From assembly GCA_016744995.1 (NCBI GenBank), contig JADGDG010000015.1:33521-97520 (forward strand): a stretch of 64,000 nucleotides of DNA. The letters run 5' to 3'. A model generated the notes under the pieces. The model was not told where the DNA came from. It was given only the letters and a program-made list of their open reading frames with translations, and searched no databases. The first letter of the stretch is position 1. Every line of letters begins with the position of its first letter. Both the position numbers and the translations under genes were made by a program. Below are positions 1 through 8,149 of this stretch, in pieces. This stretch comes from Gammaproteobacteria bacterium (GTDB lineage: Bacteria; Pseudomonadota; Gammaproteobacteria; GRL18).

Positions 1-1
1 A

Positions 2-361
2 GCTTTACCGTCAAATTCAAAAAAAATAAAAGTCTATCTGCATCCCCTTGATGCTCAAATTGCCCGCGAATACCTCACTGGAGCAAGTGGTGAAAACACA
101 CTTGATCCAAATGATGAAGTCTGGTCTATTGTCGATGAGCCTAACATTACCCGCGGAGGTTGCCAGATTAAATCAGAAGCTTCACAAATTAATGCCAGCA
201 TCGAAACTCGTATTGCAGAAATTGCAGCACGCATTCTTGGTAGTGAAAGGACTGGCAGTGAAAGAGACAATGGTGAAAGAACAGCTGGTGAAAAAAGTGG
301 TAGCCATTTAAATGCTCAGTTAAGCGACAGTGCAGCCCCAACTGTTGAAGATAATGACTGA
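2..361 (+). CDS. fliH: Flagellar assembly protein FliH, C-terminal part
   Basis: The frame is open from the left edge and gives 119 residues. The segment beginning [12 protein letters not shown] and continuing to [20 protein letters not shown] matches the FliH C-terminal domain, which binds FliI and keeps the export ATPase inactive until it docks at the export gate. The last ~35 residues are a low-complexity tail rich in Ser, Gly, Glu and Arg, beyond the usual end of the family. The stop TGA overlaps the fliI start (ATGACTGA), so the two are translationally coupled. The N-terminal half lies outside the window. Confidence 0.9.
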   Translation, partial: ALPSNSKKIKVYLHPLDAQIAREYLTGASGENTLDPNDEVWSIVDEPNITRGGCQIKSEASQINASIETRIAEIAARILGSERTGSERDNGERTAGEKSGSHLNAQLSDSAAPTVEDND

Positions 362-1829
362 AATAACGCAACCCGAAGTAATAGAAAGCCCTTCTGATTT
401 TTCCACATCCCCTGGTTTTTCAACTCAGTGGGCAAAGCGTCTCAAAAATGGTCGGAACAATATTGAAAAGAATCCAGTTTCATTAAATGTGGAAGGCAAA
501 CTCACTCGTATGGTGGGTATGACCCTTGAAGCCGTCGGGTGTCAATCTGCAATTGGTGGTCGTTGTCTTGTTGAAGGTGTCGATAAGCAGTTTATCGAAA
601 CAGAAGTTGTGGGTTTTTCTGGAGATAAATTATATTTAATGCCGACCGAAAGGATCAGTGGTATTTTACCAAATGCCAGAGTGATACCGACCTCAGACTC
701 TTATAAAGTACCAGTTGGTGTTGAATTATTGGGACGGGTTATTGACGGTGCCGGTAAACCTTTAGATAACAAGGGGCCTCTGCAAAATATTAATAGTGCA
801 CCTCTTATTAGAAAAACAATGAACCCCTTATCCAGAGAGCCGATTCACATACCAATGGATGTGGGGGTTCGTGCGATTAATGCAATGCTGACCGTAGGAC
901 GAGGCCAGAGGATGGGGCTGTTTGCCGGAAGTGGCGTGGGTAAAAGTGTGCTATTAGGCATGATGACTAAATTTTCCAAGGCAGATGTCATTGTAGTTGG
1001 TCTGATTGGTGAACGGGGGCGTGAAGTAAAAGAATTTATTGAGAACATTCTTGGTCCTGAAGGTATGGCCCGCTCTGTTGTTGTTGCTGTTCCAGCAGAT
1101 CAGTCTCCTGTTATGCGTTTACATGGTGCTCAGGTTGCCACCAGCATTGCAGAAGATTTCCGCGATCAAGGCAAGCATGTCTTGCTCCTGATGGACTCTT
1201 TGACGCGATTTGCCCAGGCTCAACGTGAAATTGCACTTGCTATTGGAGAGCCTCCTGCAACAAAAGGTTACCCCCCTTCAGTTTTTGCAAAATTACCCGC
1301 GTTGGTTGAAAGGGCTGGTAATGGTAAAGCTGGCGGCGGCTCTATTACAGCCTTCTATACGGTTTTGACGGAAGGTGATGATCAGCAGGATCCCATTGCA
1401 GATGCTGCTCGAGCTATTCTGGATGGCCATGTTGTCTTATCAAGAGAACTTGCCGAGAGCGGACATTATCCAGCTATTGATATTGAAGCCTCTATCAGTC
1501 GTGTTATGACTGAGGTAAGCGATGAATCGCATTTGGAATTATCAAGGCGATTTAAACAAGTTTACTCAACTTACCAGCAAAACCGTGATTTAATTAATGT
1601 GGGTGCCTATACTTATGGTACAGAGAAATTGATTGATGAAGCGATTGAACTACAACCCTCTTTTATGGATTTTTTAAAGCAGGGAATGAATGTTGCTGTA
1701 AATTATGAAAGCAGTCTGCATGATCTGGAAGCGGTGATGACACAACCTACTCAGGTACAACAGGCAATGAATACTACTCAACCTTCTATAACCCCTGGTG
1801 TAGCTTCAGCCAATGTTTATAAACAATAA
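354..1829 (+). CDS. fliI: Flagellum-specific export ATPase FliI
   Basis: FliI is the cytoplasmic ATPase of the flagellar type III export apparatus, related to F1 beta subunits. The 491-residue product has the P-loop GSGVGKS near residue 193, the Walker B strand LLLMDSLTR near residue 280, and the family segment [17 protein letters not shown] chose the ATG inside the fliH stop overlap. A GTG 24 bases upstream is also in frame but would lie deep in fliH and has no better ribosome site. It is followed by fliJ after 17 bases, so fliH-I-J form one transcription unit. A long C-terminal tail rich in Thr and Gln is not part of the core. Confidence 0.97.
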   Translation: MTEITQPEVIESPSDFSTSPGFSTQWAKRLKNGRNNIEKNPVSLNVEGKLTRMVGMTLEAVGCQSAIGGRCLVEGVDKQFIETEVVGFSGDKLYLMPTERISGILPNARVIPTSDSYKVPVGVELLGRVIDGAGKPLDNKGPLQNINSAPLIRKTMNPLSREPIHIPMDVGVRAINAMLTVGRGQRMGLFAGSGVGKSVLLGMMTKFSKADVIVVGLIGERGREVKEFIENILGPEGMARSVVVAVPADQSPVMRLHGAQVATSIAEDFRDQGKHVLLLMDSLTRFAQAQREIALAIGEPPATKGYPPSVFAKLPALVERAGNGKAGGGSITAFYTVLTEGDDQQDPIADAARAILDGHVVLSRELAESGHYPAIDIEASISRVMTEVSDESHLELSRRFKQVYSTYQQNRDLINVGAYTYGTEKLIDEAIELQPSFMDFLKQGMNVAVNYESSLHDLEAVMTQPTQVQQAMNTTQPSITPGVASANVYKQ

Positions 1830-1846
1830 AATGTAGCAACACATAC

Positions 1847-2314
1847 ATGTCTAAACTAAAATCTCAACGCATGAAGCCGGTGAATCAGCTGGCTGAAAAA
1901 AAAGAACAGCAGTCGGTTGTTATTTATTCCCAATGCCTTGCTAAGGTAAAGGCGTTGGAAGAACAATTGCAAAAGCTGTATTCCTACCGGGAAGGCTATA
2001 ATCAGCAAATGCTAAATTTATCTGCAAAAGGAGTTGGTAGTCATCGTCTACAGGACACACTGATGTTTATGAATAATTTAAACAAAAGCATAGAAGGGCT
2101 TTTGATACAAATACAACATCAAAAGACACTCTGCGAAGAAAAGAAAAAAGACTGGATGGTCAGGCATAACAAAACAAGGATCTATAGTAAGGTCACTAAA
2201 AAATATATTGCTGAAGAGCAAACTATTCAAAATAAAAATGAGCAAAAATTGCTTGATGAATTTAACCAGTCATTGTTCCAACGTCAGATCAATTCTAAGC
2301 CCGACTCCAAATAA
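1847..2314 (+). CDS. fliJ: Flagellar export chaperone FliJ
   Basis: The 155-residue product is highly charged and mostly helical, with heptad-like coiled coil throughout. It carries the FliJ pattern: an N-terminal Lys/Glu-rich helix, LEEQLQKLYSYREGY near residue 40, and a basic middle helix. FliJ is the gamma-subunit-like stalk of the FliI hexamer and escorts export chaperones. Length and position directly after fliI fit the family. Sequence conservation is always low in FliJ, so the call rests on position as much as on motifs. Confidence 0.88.
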   Translation: MSKLKSQRMKPVNQLAEKKEQQSVVIYSQCLAKVKALEEQLQKLYSYREGYNQQMLNLSAKGVGSHRLQDTLMFMNNLNKSIEGLLIQIQHQKTLCEEKKKDWMVRHNKTRIYSKVTKKYIAEEQTIQNKNEQKLLDEFNQSLFQRQINSKPDSK

Positions 2315-2456
2315 CATACTTCAAAAGCCAACATAACAGACTCCAGGTCTCTTTTTTAAATTGGAATTAATTCCGCTTTAAAGTCATTTCTATAAAGCTA
2401 TTTCTACATAATTTGTCTAATACATTAATTTATATGATTTTTCCAAATTGTCAAAG

Positions 2457-2474
2457 TTGGTATGAGAGTTGCAT
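2457..2474 (+). promoter_or_regulatory. Sigma54-type promoter upstream of fliK
   Basis: The sequence TTGG-TATGAGAGTT-GCAT has the invariant GG and GC dinucleotides separated by exactly 10 bases, as in -24/-12 sigma54 promoters. Predicted transcription would start about 35-40 bases before the fliK ATG. The site sits in the 190-base gap after fliJ, where a new flagellar transcription unit would be expected. It implies RpoN plus a FleQ/FlrC-type activator, neither of which is encoded in this window. Confidence 0.6.
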
Positions 2475-2521
2475 TATCATAAGTTAAGTACATAAAAGTT
2501 AATTATTTGACGAATGAGATA

Positions 2522-3979
2522 ATGGAAACTGCAACTTTATTAAACATTAAACCAGCAGAACCACGTGGTTCTAAAACCATGACAGAACAGACTCTGGCTA
2601 TGGTTTCCTCTGATAAACCTTCTGCTAGTAAAGACAGGGCGGATAGTTTTAAGTCTGCACTTAAAGATCAAATTGATAAAGAATCAAACGCTGCCCGCTC
2701 TGATAAAAGTTTGCCACAAAACGGCAATGACTTGCCTAAGAAAGAAATGGCAACTGATACTCATGAAAAGCAAACCACCGCTAATAGTGCAGAAACCAAT
2801 GAGCAACCACGAAATGATGAGCAGGAAAATAATGCGGACTCTGAAAAAAATCATGAGCTAAATAAACAACAGGGGACAGGGACAAGTTCGTCTGAAAATG
2901 AACAAACTGAAACTGAAACTGAAACTCAAGATGTAGAAAAAAATATTAATCAGGAAACTGAAGCAGTAAATAAACTGTTGCAGGAAGAACTTTCAGTCAC
3001 AGACAATGATGAGTCAGAAGCTGCACAACCCATCCACTCAGAATATCCAGTTTTTCCTGTGGCCTCTGATGGGCTTATTCCAGATAAAAAGATTTATTCA
3101 GAATCCACTAATAGTCAACTTAGCTCAAGTCAAGCTTCAAAAGTTGTTAAGCCTGAAATACAAGCGGTCTCGGGAAACTTTAGTTCAGCTTCTGATGCAA
3201 ATTCTAATTCTAATTTTAATTCAAAAAATGAATCGGCTCTGGGGAAAAGTGTTGCTGAATTTCAGCAGTATATTGAAATGTCCAGGAAGCATTCAACTGC
3301 CGGGGAACCTATAAGCAGTGTTAAGTCATTTGAACAAAATTTGAAAAATGGATTAGCTGCAGCATTATCTCCTGGTAATGACATGAAGTTATCAGCTAAT
3401 CAGAATCTAAACCAGAATACTGCTTTGCCACAAGTAACTTCAACGACTGTTGCTCAGGTAATACCTCTGGATAAAGTGAATACCTCGTTGAATAATGCTT
3501 CATTTTCAATATCAAAAACAACGATGTCTCTAGGAGTAAAAACTCCAGTTGGAAAATCAGGTTGGAATCAGAATTTTTCAAACCAGATTTCTATGATGGT
3601 AAATAATGGTGTTCAGCACGCGAAGATAAAATTAAATCCTATGAGTCTTGGTCCGGTTGAGGCGATGGTTAAATTGTCGGGTGAAACCGCCGTAGTTAAT
3701 TTATCGTCACTGTCTCTAACGACCAAAGACGCTATGGAAAATGCCATACCAAGATTAAAAGAAATGCTGAATGAGAATGGGTTTTCACAGGTTGATGTGA
3801 ATGTCTCTCATCAGGAGAAAAAAGAACAGGACTCAGATACAAGTTCAAACAATGAGCATGGTAATTCCACTATGCCAGGTGACGATCAATTATCAGAAGA
3901 ATCATCTGACTCTGATTCAGTGGCACGAGCTGCTGGTTTAGATGAGCAGGGATTAAAAATTGTTGATTACTATGCTTAA
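2522..3979 (+). CDS. fliK: Flagellar hook-length control protein FliK
   Basis: FliK measures hook length and switches export specificity through FlhB. Of about 485 residues, the first ~330 are low complexity and rich in Ser, Asn, Glu and Gln, as expected for the extended ruler. The C-terminal ~100 residues contain the Flg_hook domain, with the segment KLNPMSLGPVEAMVKL followed by a helix containing AIPRLKEMLNENGF. I prefer the ATG at METATLLNIK; a TTG 15 bases upstream is an alternative. It ends only 11 bases before the flagellin start, which is unusual, since flagellin normally has its own promoter. Confidence 0.9.
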   Translation: METATLLNIKPAEPRGSKTMTEQTLAMVSSDKPSASKDRADSFKSALKDQIDKESNAARSDKSLPQNGNDLPKKEMATDTHEKQTTANSAETNEQPRNDEQENNADSEKNHELNKQQGTGTSSSENEQTETETETQDVEKNINQETEAVNKLLQEELSVTDNDESEAAQPIHSEYPVFPVASDGLIPDKKIYSESTNSQLSSSQASKVVKPEIQAVSGNFSSASDANSNSNFNSKNESALGKSVAEFQQYIEMSRKHSTAGEPISSVKSFEQNLKNGLAAALSPGNDMKLSANQNLNQNTALPQVTSTTVAQVIPLDKVNTSLNNASFSISKTTMSLGVKTPVGKSGWNQNFSNQISMMVNNGVQHAKIKLNPMSLGPVEAMVKLSGETAVVNLSSLSLTTKDAMENAIPRLKEMLNENGFSQVDVNVSHQEKKEQDSDTSSNNEHGNSTMPGDDQLSEESSDSDSVARAAGLDEQGLKIVDYYA

Positions 3980-3990
3980 GGAGAATAACA

Positions 3991-4854
3991 ATGGCACAAG
4001 TAATAAATACTAATATCTTTTCATTAAATGCACAGAGAAATCTGAATAAAACTTCAGGGCAGTTAGCAACTGCCTTGCAGAGATTATCCTCAGGTCTGCG
4101 CATCAATAGTGCAAAAGATGATGCAGCAGGTCTTGCAATTGCATCACGTTTTACAGCACAGATCCGTGGTTATAATCAGGGTGTTCGAAATGCGGCTGAT
4201 GCGATTTCTCTCGCTCAAACTGCTGAGGGTGCTTTTGATGAATTAAGTAACAATCTGCAACGGATCCGGGAGCTATCGGTACAGGCAGCGAATGCGACCA
4301 ATAGCTCAACAGACAGACAGGCGATACAAACTGAAATTTCTGATCTTAAATCTGAAATTACACGTGTCACCAGAACTCAGTTCAATGGTGTCGAAGTGAT
4401 TGGATCTGATGCACAATCCTTTTATTTCCAGGTGGGACCAAATGCAGGGTCTATTGCTAATGGTATTGTTGTTAATACATTAGATATACGCTCAGATGTG
4501 ACTTATTCAGCAATGATTTCAACTGATGCAACAGTCTTTATTAGTGGTGGCACGATCGCATCAATGACCAATGCTGCGCTTTCGATGATCACTAAAGTTG
4601 ATGACATGCTACAGGTCATTAATACTCAGCGTGCTATTTTAGGTGCGGTGCAAAATAGATTTGAATCAGTGATAAGAAATGGTGAGAATATCAGTGAGCA
4701 GTTATCTGCATCACGTTCGCGTATTCAAGATGCTGATTTTGCTAAAGAAACTGCGGCCTTAACTAAGGCACAAATACTTCAGCAGGCTGGTACAACGGTT
4801 CTGGCTCAGGCGAATGCTGTACCACAAAGTGTTCTATCATTACTCCAGGGTTAA
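3991..4854 (+). CDS. fliC: Flagellin
   Basis: This is the filament subunit, exported through the flagellum. The N-terminal D0/D1 region is canonical (MAQVINTNIFSLNAQRNL, then LSSGLRINSAKDDAAGLAIA), as is the C-terminal D1/D0 region (SRIQDADFAKETAALTKAQI, ending in VLSLLQG). At 287 residues the central variable region is only about 65 residues, so this is a compact flagellin. A ribosome site (AAGGAG) lies 7 bases upstream. No FliS or FliD gene is next to it. Its position directly behind fliK, rather than beside fliD, is atypical. Confidence 0.97.
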   Translation: MAQVINTNIFSLNAQRNLNKTSGQLATALQRLSSGLRINSAKDDAAGLAIASRFTAQIRGYNQGVRNAADAISLAQTAEGAFDELSNNLQRIRELSVQAANATNSSTDRQAIQTEISDLKSEITRVTRTQFNGVEVIGSDAQSFYFQVGPNAGSIANGIVVNTLDIRSDVTYSAMISTDATVFISGGTIASMTNAALSMITKVDDMLQVINTQRAILGAVQNRFESVIRNGENISEQLSASRSRIQDADFAKETAALTKAQILQQAGTTVLAQANAVPQSVLSLLQG

Positions 4855-4890
4855 GTAATGATGTGGTCTATTTGAGGTAAGGAATATAAA

Positions 4891-5517
4891 ATGACTCAAA
4901 TACATCAAAGTGCTCTGCCTGCTCATCATTCAGTTGATGAACAATCTCACACTATTAGTGGGCAGAATGATCAGAGTGCATCTGGTAGTAGCCAAAATGT
5001 AACTCATGATCAGGCATTGGGTACAGTTAATATATCATTTAATGCCCATATGCGTCTGAGAGCTTATCAGGATCAAAAAAATCCATCAGATTCAGAAAAT
5101 TCTGCTTTATCTAATGCTGATTTATTAAGTCAAGGCTTATCAAGTCAGGGTTCACCAGTTGATTTAAAAGAACAAAAATCTGAATTGGATGATTTCGATC
5201 AGTCTGTTAAGTTAAAAGATGATCCGAGGAATAATAGCTCATCCTCTTTGAAATTTTCTGAACAGATCACCGAAATGCTTTATGAAGTTCAAGATAATAT
5301 TGTTAAGACCTCTGAGCCGGGTTATCACTATCTTGTGAATATGCTCAATAATTATCGTTCGAGTGTTGAAGATCCTCAGCAATTGCAAGAAATTATGCGC
5401 AAAGAAGAGTTTTACCTTAGTCGCAGAAAACCATTTATGGAGAATGCTGACTTTCAAAGTTATAGTCAGGTACTTAATCAATTTTCAAATATTGTTGAGC
5501 GTCAACAATATATCTAA
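4891..5517 (+). CDS. Unrecognised protein downstream of flagellin
   Basis: The 208-residue product is not recognised. Residues 1-~115 are low complexity (Ser, Gln, Asn, Asp) and probably disordered. Residues ~125-208 look like a small helical domain with the order FSEQITEMLYEVQDNIV, then EPGYHYLVNMLNNYRSSV, then aromatic and charged residues. There is no signal peptide and no membrane segment. It has a good ribosome site (GAGGTAAGGA) and lies 36 bases behind flagellin in the same direction. A role in flagellar export or filament assembly is inference from position only. Confidence 0.7.
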   Translation: MTQIHQSALPAHHSVDEQSHTISGQNDQSASGSSQNVTHDQALGTVNISFNAHMRLRAYQDQKNPSDSENSALSNADLLSQGLSSQGSPVDLKEQKSELDDFDQSVKLKDDPRNNSSSSLKFSEQITEMLYEVQDNIVKTSEPGYHYLVNMLNNYRSSVEDPQQLQEIMRKEEFYLSRRKPFMENADFQSYSQVLNQFSNIVERQQYI

Positions 5518-5656
5518 AACAGCTAATTTCCAGCCATAAGTCTATTTCCTCATACCTGATAAAAAAGATATCGTCGAGTGTTTGCCATCATGTGTAAAAC
5601 AGATACTGGTTAATTTCATCATATTGTCCTATAACTTTAATGACACTAATTTTTAT

Positions 5657-5683
5657 TAAAGCTTTTTGTTGACTTGCCGAAAT
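5657..5683 (+). promoter_or_regulatory. Sigma28 (FliA)-type promoter
   Basis: TAAAGCTT, 11 bases, then GCCGAAAT matches the FliA consensus TAAAGTTT-N11-GCCGATAA with exact spacing. Its -10 end lies about 50 bases before the start of the receptor-tip-like gene. This is one of three sites of this type in the window, and it is the strongest sequence evidence that the following two genes belong to the chemotaxis regulon. Confidence 0.7.
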
Positions 5684-5734
5684 TATATTTACAAGCCCAT
5701 TCTCTGAGTCTGGGAAATAAATCAGGAATATCTT

Positions 5735-6361
5735 ATGTCTTTTGATAATAAATCCATGGACTCCAGTGCCAGACAGTTTTTAGCAGTTGCATCTGTTCAG
5801 GCAGAATTATTTGCAGTAAAGAAGATCTCAAAACGGATCTCACTGAGTGCTAAAAATGCAAAAGCCATTGCTGCCAGAGCAGGGAGTCAGGCAATGGGAT
5901 TTCATCCTATCACTGACTTTATTGATGATGTGGCCATTAATATTACACAATTGGTTGAAAAAATTAATGCAGAGGCTTTAAAATTATCGAGTTTTGCTAT
6001 TTCCAATCGTAATCGCAGCAGAACCATAAAACAAATGAAGCTTGCAGCTCAAAATATGGTCAAATATGCCGATCACCAGGGCATAAACAAGAGACTGTTG
6101 GAACTGGAAAAAATGAAAAAACAGTTTCTTATTGATTTTGCGCGTAAAAATAGTGACTTACTGGAATTGCTTGCAGAAATTAGAAACCAGCTTCAGGCAG
6201 CTGAAATGATCTGTACGACCTCTCGTACCGAAGCAACTCGTGCTGGTGATTTTCAGATGAACCTGGAAGTGGTCGCTGATGAAGTTTCAATTGCTGTGAG
6301 TAATATTAAAGATACATTGCAAAGCAGCAAGTCCCACCTATCTCAAATGTCTTTACGTTAG
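5735..6361 (+). CDS. Small cytoplasmic chemoreceptor-tip-like protein
   Basis: The 208-residue product has no transmembrane segment and no separate sensor domain. Residues ~35-75 (LSAKNAKAIAARAGSQAMGF and following) resemble the hairpin tip of methyl-accepting proteins, where receptors have [20 protein letters not shown]. The rest is long helices, with MKLAAQNMVKYADHQG near residue 100 and a C-terminal helical stretch. It is preceded by a sigma28-type promoter and followed 45 bases later by an ODP-like gene. Known ODP genes are found beside receptors lacking their own sensor domain, so the pair probably feeds an oxygen or iron signal to CheA. Direct CheA/CheW binding is inference. It lacks the full helical bundle, so it could also be a receptor adaptor. 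Confidence 0.72.
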   Translation: MSFDNKSMDSSARQFLAVASVQAELFAVKKISKRISLSAKNAKAIAARAGSQAMGFHPITDFIDDVAINITQLVEKINAEALKLSSFAISNRNRSRTIKQMKLAAQNMVKYADHQGINKRLLELEKMKKQFLIDFARKNSDLLELLAEIRNQLQAAEMICTTSRTEATRAGDFQMNLEVVADEVSIAVSNIKDTLQSSKSHLSQMSLR

Positions 6362-6406
6362 TATGTTAACTAAGCAAGATATAAAATTAATCAGAGAACC
6401 GAAAAA

Positions 6407-7144
6407 ATGATCACACAGACTATATATGATGGCAATTACCAATGGATAGTCATGGGACGAGATCCAGATAAGCCTGAGAAAATTATCGATACCAATCAGT
6501 ATATTGTTAAAGATGGTGAGCGAACCTTATTGCTTGATCCAGGTGGTATGGAAATATTCTCATCAGTACTGGCTGCAACACTCAGTATTTCTAAGCTGGA
6601 ACATATTACAGATATATTTGCTTCCCATCAGGATCCTGACATTATTTCCTCTATGGGCTTGTGGCATGAAATGTTACCTGAGATCAAACTTCATGCATCA
6701 GGATTATGGGAAGGTTTTATCAGACACTTCAGCAGTGGTGATGTTAATTATGTACCTATTGAAGATAAAGGCGGTACACTTCGTCTTGAATCAATTGATC
6801 TGCAATTTATACCTGCACATTACTTACACTCTTCTGCTAATTTTAATGTTTATGATCCCAATGCAAAAATACTCATGAGTGGTGATATTGGTGCTGCCCT
6901 GGAAGCACCGGGAGCACCTATGTTTGTTGATGATTTTGATAGTCATAAAGAAAAAATGCATTTTTTCCATAAGCGCTGGATGCCTTCAAATGAAGCTAAA
7001 AGAGATTGGATCAGACGAGTCAGAGAGCTGGATGTCGATATTATGGCTCCTCAGCATGGGCGCCTGTTTAAAGGTGATGATGTGAAGCGTTTTCTGGACT
7101 GGTTTGAAGCACTTGATGTTGGTATTGCAGTACATGGCGGTTAA
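6407..7144 (+). CDS. ODP-like oxygen-binding diiron MBL-fold protein
   Basis: The 245-residue product has the metallo-beta-lactamase fold of flavodiiron proteins without the flavodoxin part. Candidate iron ligands are visible: H74-x-D76-x-D78 in SHQDPDII, a His in the AHYLH segment (138 or 141), D160 in MSGDIGAA, and H217 in APQHGRL. This fits the ODP family described as an oxygen and Fe(II) sensor in Treponema chemotaxis. It has no signal peptide. It is most likely co-transcribed with the receptor-tip-like gene and followed by a strong terminator. An enzymatic hydrolase role is possible but less likely given the neighbour and the promoter. Confidence 0.82.
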   Translation: MITQTIYDGNYQWIVMGRDPDKPEKIIDTNQYIVKDGERTLLLDPGGMEIFSSVLAATLSISKLEHITDIFASHQDPDIISSMGLWHEMLPEIKLHASGLWEGFIRHFSSGDVNYVPIEDKGGTLRLESIDLQFIPAHYLHSSANFNVYDPNAKILMSGDIGAALEAPGAPMFVDDFDSHKEKMHFFHKRWMPSNEAKRDWIRRVRELDVDIMAPQHGRLFKGDDVKRFLDWFEALDVGIAVHGG

Positions 7145-7172
7145 TGAACAGTCATTGAACTTAATAAACCTT

Positions 7173-7202
7173 AAAAAAGTCTGCCTGGCAGGCTTTTTTT
7201 TT
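7173..7202 (+). terminator. Rho-independent terminator after the ODP-like gene
   Basis: An A-rich left arm ending AAAAAAGTCT pairs with AGGCTTTTTTT around the loop GCCTGGC, and the right arm runs into a 9-base T tract. It ends the flagellar/sensor block at this side. Confidence 0.85.
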
Positions 7203-7273
7203 GCTTGAAAAAGAGCATGACAAACCCTATATTATTACTAATTATTGAATATAAGAAATAGGTGATATACTAT

Positions 7274-7585
7274 ATGAGCCTTCAAACACTGATTGAAGAA
7301 AAATTAACTCAGGCTTTTACACCCGAGTATTTACTGGTTGAAAATGAAAGTCATATGCATAATGTGCCCGCTGGCTCCGAAATGCACTTTAAAGTCCAGA
7401 TCATATCGGGTAATTTTAATGGTCAAATGCTGCTCCAACGTCATCGTTCAGTCAATAAAGTACTGGAAGCAGAACTGGCTGGGCCAATACATGCTTTATC
7501 TATTCATACTTTTACCAAAGAGGAATGGGAACAACGTAATGGTCAGGTTCCAGAGTCACCACCTTGTCAGGGTGGGGGGAAATAA
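7274..7585 (+). CDS. BolA family protein
   Basis: The 103-residue product has the BolA fold sequence: HMHNVPAGSEMHFKVQIISG and later HRSVNKVLEAELAGPIHALS, with the conserved His residues. BolA proteins act with monothiol glutaredoxins in iron-sulfur cluster handling and stress response. The internal ATG (MSLQTLIEEKL) is preferred because GGTG lies 9 bases upstream; the GTG 12 bases earlier has no ribosome site. The tail ESPPCQGGGK is extra and contains a Cys. It stands alone between a terminator and trxA. Confidence 0.92.
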   Translation: MSLQTLIEEKLTQAFTPEYLLVENESHMHNVPAGSEMHFKVQIISGNFNGQMLLQRHRSVNKVLEAELAGPIHALSIHTFTKEEWEQRNGQVPESPPCQGGGK

Positions 7586-7657
7586 ATCTCTTTACTATAT
7601 GTAAAATGTAAACTATAAATTTAACGACAAATCTCATAATGATAAAAAGGAGCTATC

Positions 7658-8038
7658 ATGGCGACTATCGAAGTTACAGCAAAAAATTTTAATGATGTCA
7701 TTACTAATAACAAATTTGTTATTGTTGATTTCTGGGCACCCTGGTGTGGCCCTTGTAAGGGGTTTGCTCCAGTTTATGAGGAATTGTCTGAGAAATACCC
7801 TGATCTGGTTTTTGCAAAAGTTAATACTGAAGACGAACAGCAATTGGCTGGTGAATTCCAAATTCGTTCTATTCCAACACTAATGATTTTTCGTGAACAG
7901 ATCATCTTGTTTTCACAGCCAGGGGCTTTACAGGGCTCACAACTGGAGCAGGTGATAGAACAGGCCCAAGGGTTGGATATGGAAGAAGTCAAACAAGACA
8001 TTGAAAAGCAACAGGCAGAGCAAGAAACTAAACAGTAG
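7658..8038 (+). CDS. trxA: Thioredoxin with C-terminal Gln/Glu-rich tail
   Basis: The active site WCGPC is at residues 29-33, the cis-proline loop SIPTLMIF is near residue 72, and the product has a full thioredoxin fold of ~105 residues. It is a cytoplasmic dithiol-disulfide reductant. The last ~20 residues (rich in Glu, Gln and Lys) exceed the usual thioredoxin end. It has a clear ribosome site (AAAGGAG). It is followed by a long imperfect inverted repeat before hemH. Confidence 0.95.
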   Translation: MATIEVTAKNFNDVITNNKFVIVDFWAPWCGPCKGFAPVYEELSEKYPDLVFAKVNTEDEQQLAGEFQIRSIPTLMIFREQIILFSQPGALQGSQLEQVIEQAQGLDMEEVKQDIEKQQAEQETKQ

Positions 8039-8045
8039 GAGCAAG

Positions 8046-8143
8046 TAGTAAGCATTAAGCATCAGGTGTTAAGTCAGGGCAAAAAGCAGAAATTCTGTGC
8101 CTGATCTTTCGTTTAACTTAATGCTGATGCTTGATACTTAACG
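8046..8143. repeat. Long imperfect inverted repeat between trxA and hemH
   Basis: The left arm carries TAAGCATTAAGCATCAG and the right arm CTGATGCTTGATACTTAA; the core AAGCATCAG/CTGATGCTT pairs perfectly and TTAAGT blocks pair around it. It could be a small palindromic repeat element or a terminator/processing hairpin for trxA. There is no long T tract, so I call it a repeat. Confidence 0.5.
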
Positions 8144-8149
8144 TTTTAA

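Noticed and set aside
3921..3934. TGGCACG inside the end of fliK as a -24 element for flagellin
   Set aside because: The GC dinucleotide is not at the required 10-base distance (8 instead), so it fails the sigma54 spacing rule.
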